Shown one piece after another: positions 15,195-17,285 of a stretch of 17,285 bases of DNA. A program made the translations under genes and the position numbers. Source of the stretch: CAIVAT01 sp037131145. GTDB lineage: Bacteria; Bacteroidota; Bacteroidia; Bacteroidales; FEN-979. Every line of letters starts with the position of its first letter. Position 1 is the first letter of the stretch. The notes beneath the pieces were generated by a model, which ran no database searches, was not told where the DNA came from, and was given only the letters and a program-made list of their open reading frames with translations. The stretch spans positions 1-17,285 of the forward strand of contig JBAXRP010000078.1 of assembly GCA_037131145.1 (NCBI GenBank), given 5' to 3'.

Positions 15195-15455
15195 ATGACA
15201 ACTGTTCTAAAAAACCAAACCATCTGTATTAAAAAAGTACTCTTTGATATGCCTGGGAAAATCACTATCAAATTAGAGGATGGAAGGATTATTATTACGC
15301 CGCTTAAATATTTTCCAGAGATAAAAAAATTAAGTGTTGATAAGCGGAAAAAATGCACCATAGTTGATGATAGGACGATATTGTTTTCGTATTCTGATTC
15401 AGTATATCATCTTGAAGATTTTTTTGGTTTGGAAAATAAGTGGAGACAACGATAG
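15195..15455 (+). CDS. DUF2442 domain protein (toxin-antitoxin-like pair, second gene)
   Basis: An 86-residue protein with the DUF2442 pattern: an N-terminal strand region, LEDGRIIITPLKYFPEIKKL (the usual L-x-D-G-R-x-I-x-x-P-L-x-x-F-P), a less conserved linker, and a C-terminal segment DSVYHLEDFFGLE in the place of the usual I-H-W-P-x-L-D-E-D-I. The start lies 2 nt after the DUF4160 stop, so the two are co-transcribed. Which one acts as toxin cannot be told from the sequence. Its stop is 29 nt before the aminotransferase ATG, with no terminator or recognisable promoter between, so the downstream catabolic genes may be read from the same transcript. Confidence 0.8.
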   Translation: MTTVLKNQTICIKKVLFDMPGKITIKLEDGRIIITPLKYFPEIKKLSVDKRKKCTIVDDRTILFSYSDSVYHLEDFFGLENKWRQR

Positions 15456-15484
15456 AAAAATACAATAACCTACAAAACCCGATT

Positions 15485-16840
15485 ATGCAAGAAACAATTT
15501 CAACAAAAGAAAAAGAGATCATCCTGAAAAACAATCTGGAACACACCTTGTTTTCATGGTCGAAACAGGCGGGACTGAACCCCATCAATATTCATCACGC
15601 CAAAGGCGTTTACCTTTATGATTATGACGGAAAACGGTACATTGACTTTTCGTCGCAGTTGATGAATGTCAATATCGGACATGGCGATACCAGGGTAAGA
15701 GACGCGGTGGTGAACCAAATGAACGAAGTGAGCTACGTTTATCCCGGCATGATTACCAAAGCGAGAGGCGAACTTGGAAAAAAACTGGCCGAAATTACCC
15801 CCGGCAATCTTACCAAAACCTTCTTCACGCTCGGAGGCGCCGAAGCCGTTGAAAACGCGGTGAAAATTGCCCGCGTTTATACCGGCAGGCATAAAATTAT
15901 CACACAATACCAGTCTTTTCACGGAGCAACTTATGGCGCTTTTTCTGCCGGTGGCGATCCGCGAAAACATGGCGTTGACAGTCAGGCGGCGCCCAATTTT
16001 ATCCATGTCGAAAATCCCTATTTCTATCGTTGCCCCTGGAAGAGCAAAACATGGGAGGAGTGTGCCGATAATTGCGCCGCCCACGTTGAACGGGTCATCA
16101 AATTTGAAAACCCCGAAAACATTGCCGCCATTTTATTTGAAGGGGAATCCGGCTCTTCGGGATGTATAAAATACCCGCCGGGATACTGGAAGAAAATAAA
16201 AGCGATTGCCGATAAATATGGCATTTTAATCATCGTTGATGAAGTTATGAGCGGGTTCGGAAGAACCGGAAAAATGTTTGCCATTGAACATCATGGAATA
16301 GAACCCGATATTATGTGCCTGGCAAAAGGGCTGACTTCTGGTTACATTCCAATGGGCGGGGTTATTGTCTCCGACAAAGTCGCAAAATATTTCGACGATA
16401 AACCATTGCCACTCGGTTTGACATACTCGGCGCACCCCGTAGCTTGTGCAGCGGCGCTGGCAGTGATTGATGTTTATGAAAAAGAAAATCTGGTTGAGAA
16501 TGCTGCCGCAATGGGGTTGTACATCGAATCAAGGATGGAAGGGATGAAAAAGAGACACATCTCCATTGGCGATTTCAGGAATACCGGATTGCTTGGATGC
16601 ATCGAACTGGTGAAGAACAGGTCAACAAAAGAACCGATGGCTCCCTGGAATGCAAAACCGGGCGACATGGAAGTAATGAACAAGGTTGCAGCAAAAATCC
16701 GTGAACTCGGCATGTTTACATTTGTTCGCTGGAACTGGATCTTCACGGCGCCTCCGCTTTGCATCACAAAAGAGCAGATTGACGAAGGGCTGGAAATTAT
16801 TTCGCAGGCTATTTCAATTGCTGATGAATACTGCTTATAA
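15485..16840 (+). CDS. Class III aminotransferase, probable beta-alanine transaminase
   Basis: A 451-residue PLP enzyme of the class III (aspartate aminotransferase family, fold type I) group. It has GVYLYDYDGKRYIDFSSQL (about 40-58), FFTLGGAEAVENAVKIAR for the cofactor phosphate site, QSFHGATYG, Asp252 in IIIVDEVMSGFGRTG binding the pyridine nitrogen, and the Schiff-base Lys281 in CLAKGLTSGYIPMGG. It transfers the amino group of an omega-amino acid to a keto acid. Context with malonate-semialdehyde dehydrogenase and dihydropyrimidinase suggests beta-alanine to malonate semialdehyde; taurine or GABA are alternatives. An upstream GTG (15440) overlapping the DUF2442 gene is open in frame, but ATG 15485 precedes the conserved sequence and is preferred. 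The next gene starts 32 nt downstream. Confidence 0.85.
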   Translation: MQETISTKEKEIILKNNLEHTLFSWSKQAGLNPINIHHAKGVYLYDYDGKRYIDFSSQLMNVNIGHGDTRVRDAVVNQMNEVSYVYPGMITKARGELGKKLAEITPGNLTKTFFTLGGAEAVENAVKIARVYTGRHKIITQYQSFHGATYGAFSAGGDPRKHGVDSQAAPNFIHVENPYFYRCPWKSKTWEECADNCAAHVERVIKFENPENIAAILFEGESGSSGCIKYPPGYWKKIKAIADKYGILIIVDEVMSGFGRTGKMFAIEHHGIEPDIMCLAKGLTSGYIPMGGVIVSDKVAKYFDDKPLPLGLTYSAHPVACAAALAVIDVYEKENLVENAAAMGLYIESRMEGMKKRHISIGDFRNTGLLGCIELVKNRSTKEPMAPWNAKPGDMEVMNKVAAKIRELGMFTFVRWNWIFTAPPLCITKEQIDEGLEIISQAISIADEYCL

Positions 16841-16872
16841 AACTATTCATTATAAAATAAACTCTATTCAAT

Positions 16873-17285
16873 ATGTCAATCCTTATCAAAAACGGAAGAA
16901 TTATCACCGCTGCCGACGATTACAACGCCGATATCTTCATCGAAAATGAAACCATCAGCGCCATAGGCAAAAACCTTCAGGTAAAAGCCGGCCAGGTTAT
17001 TGAAGCGGAAGGCAAGCTGATATTTCCCGGCGGCATTGACCCGCACGTTCACCTCGATATGCCTTTCATGGGTACATTTTCCAGCGATAATTATGAAACC
17101 GGCACCCGTGCAGCCCTTTTCGGAGGCACAACTATGGTGATTGATTTTGTAATCCAGACCAAAGGAAAATCCTTGTATTCGGCGCTTAATGAATGGAAAA
17201 GCCGCTCGGATGGAAATGCCTTTGGCGATTATTCCTTTCATCTCGCCGTTACCGATTTCAATGAGGATACCAAAGCCGAAATCAA
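16873..17285 (+). CDS. Dihydropyrimidinase / hydantoinase, N-terminal part
   Basis: The first 137 residues of a cyclic-amide hydrolase; the gene runs past the end of the window. It begins MSILIKNGRIITAADDYNAD, the small beta-sandwich part of amidohydrolases, followed by FPGGIDPHVHLDMPFMGT with the metal-binding His58-Val-His60, then FSSDNYETGTRAALFGGTTMVIDF, strongly typical of dihydropyrimidinases. The usual full length is about 460 residues. The enzyme hydrolyses dihydrouracil or dihydrothymine to N-carbamoyl-beta-amino acids in reductive pyrimidine degradation. It is directly downstream of the aminotransferase in the same orientation (32-nt gap), fitting one pathway operon. Confidence 0.88.
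   Translation, partial: MSILIKNGRIITAADDYNADIFIENETISAIGKNLQVKAGQVIEAEGKLIFPGGIDPHVHLDMPFMGTFSSDNYETGTRAALFGGTTMVIDFVIQTKGKSLYSALNEWKSRSDGNAFGDYSFHLAVTDFNEDTKAEI

Noticed and set aside
15554..16084. Antisense open frame of 176 codons inside the aminotransferase
   Set aside because: It is a shadow of a strongly conserved enzyme gene with no recognisable protein.

Overview
The window looks like chromosomal DNA from a member of the Bacteroidota, probably an uncultured Bacteroidales-like or related marine or anaerobic lineage. Two proteins carry type IX secretion (T9SS) C-terminal sorting domains, there is a SprB-type repeat and a DUF5777 beta-barrel, two TAnnTTTG promoter -7 elements can be seen, and Shine-Dalgarno sequences are largely absent. 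No rRNA, tRNA or CRISPR array was recognised.

Layout. 1-1180: a 7-bp tandem array and a minus-strand four-helix-bundle (S23/IVP family) gene, bracketed by an exact 12-nt inverted repeat and lying against the truncated 5' side of a SprB-repeat/T9SS protein, then a terminator. 1544-3585: a minus-strand operon of a diheme cytochrome lipoprotein, a monoheme cytochrome lipoprotein and a DUF5777 outer-membrane protein. 3896-4509: a small basic protein with two AT-hook-like motifs and its terminator. 4550-7951: a 1133-residue secreted protein with sialidase-type Asp-boxes, a jelly-roll-like domain and a T9SS signal. 8179-11134: a minus-strand, translationally coupled trio (polymerase-like membrane protein and two family 2 glycosyltransferases) for a surface polysaccharide. 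11577-17285: CoA-acylating (methyl)malonate-semialdehyde dehydrogenase, a class III aminotransferase and the start of a dihydropyrimidinase, which together fit reductive pyrimidine/beta-alanine catabolism.

This catabolic set is split by about 2.4 kb of AT-rich accessory DNA (13050-15455). It holds a possible vsr scar, an unknown 115-residue protein coupled to an HNH restriction-type endonuclease, a truncated Bro-N antirepressor, two foldback elements, and a DUF4160/DUF2442 pair whose end lies 29 nt from the aminotransferase start.

An intergenic repeat family with the core CTTTTCGGAGTGGACTCA recurs at five places (two long copies of about 76 nt, plus core-only or decayed copies). The most intriguing parts are the heptamer-bracketed four-helix-bundle element, the accessory island in the catabolic locus, and this dispersed repeat. 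All functions are read from sequence motifs only; no database search was possible.
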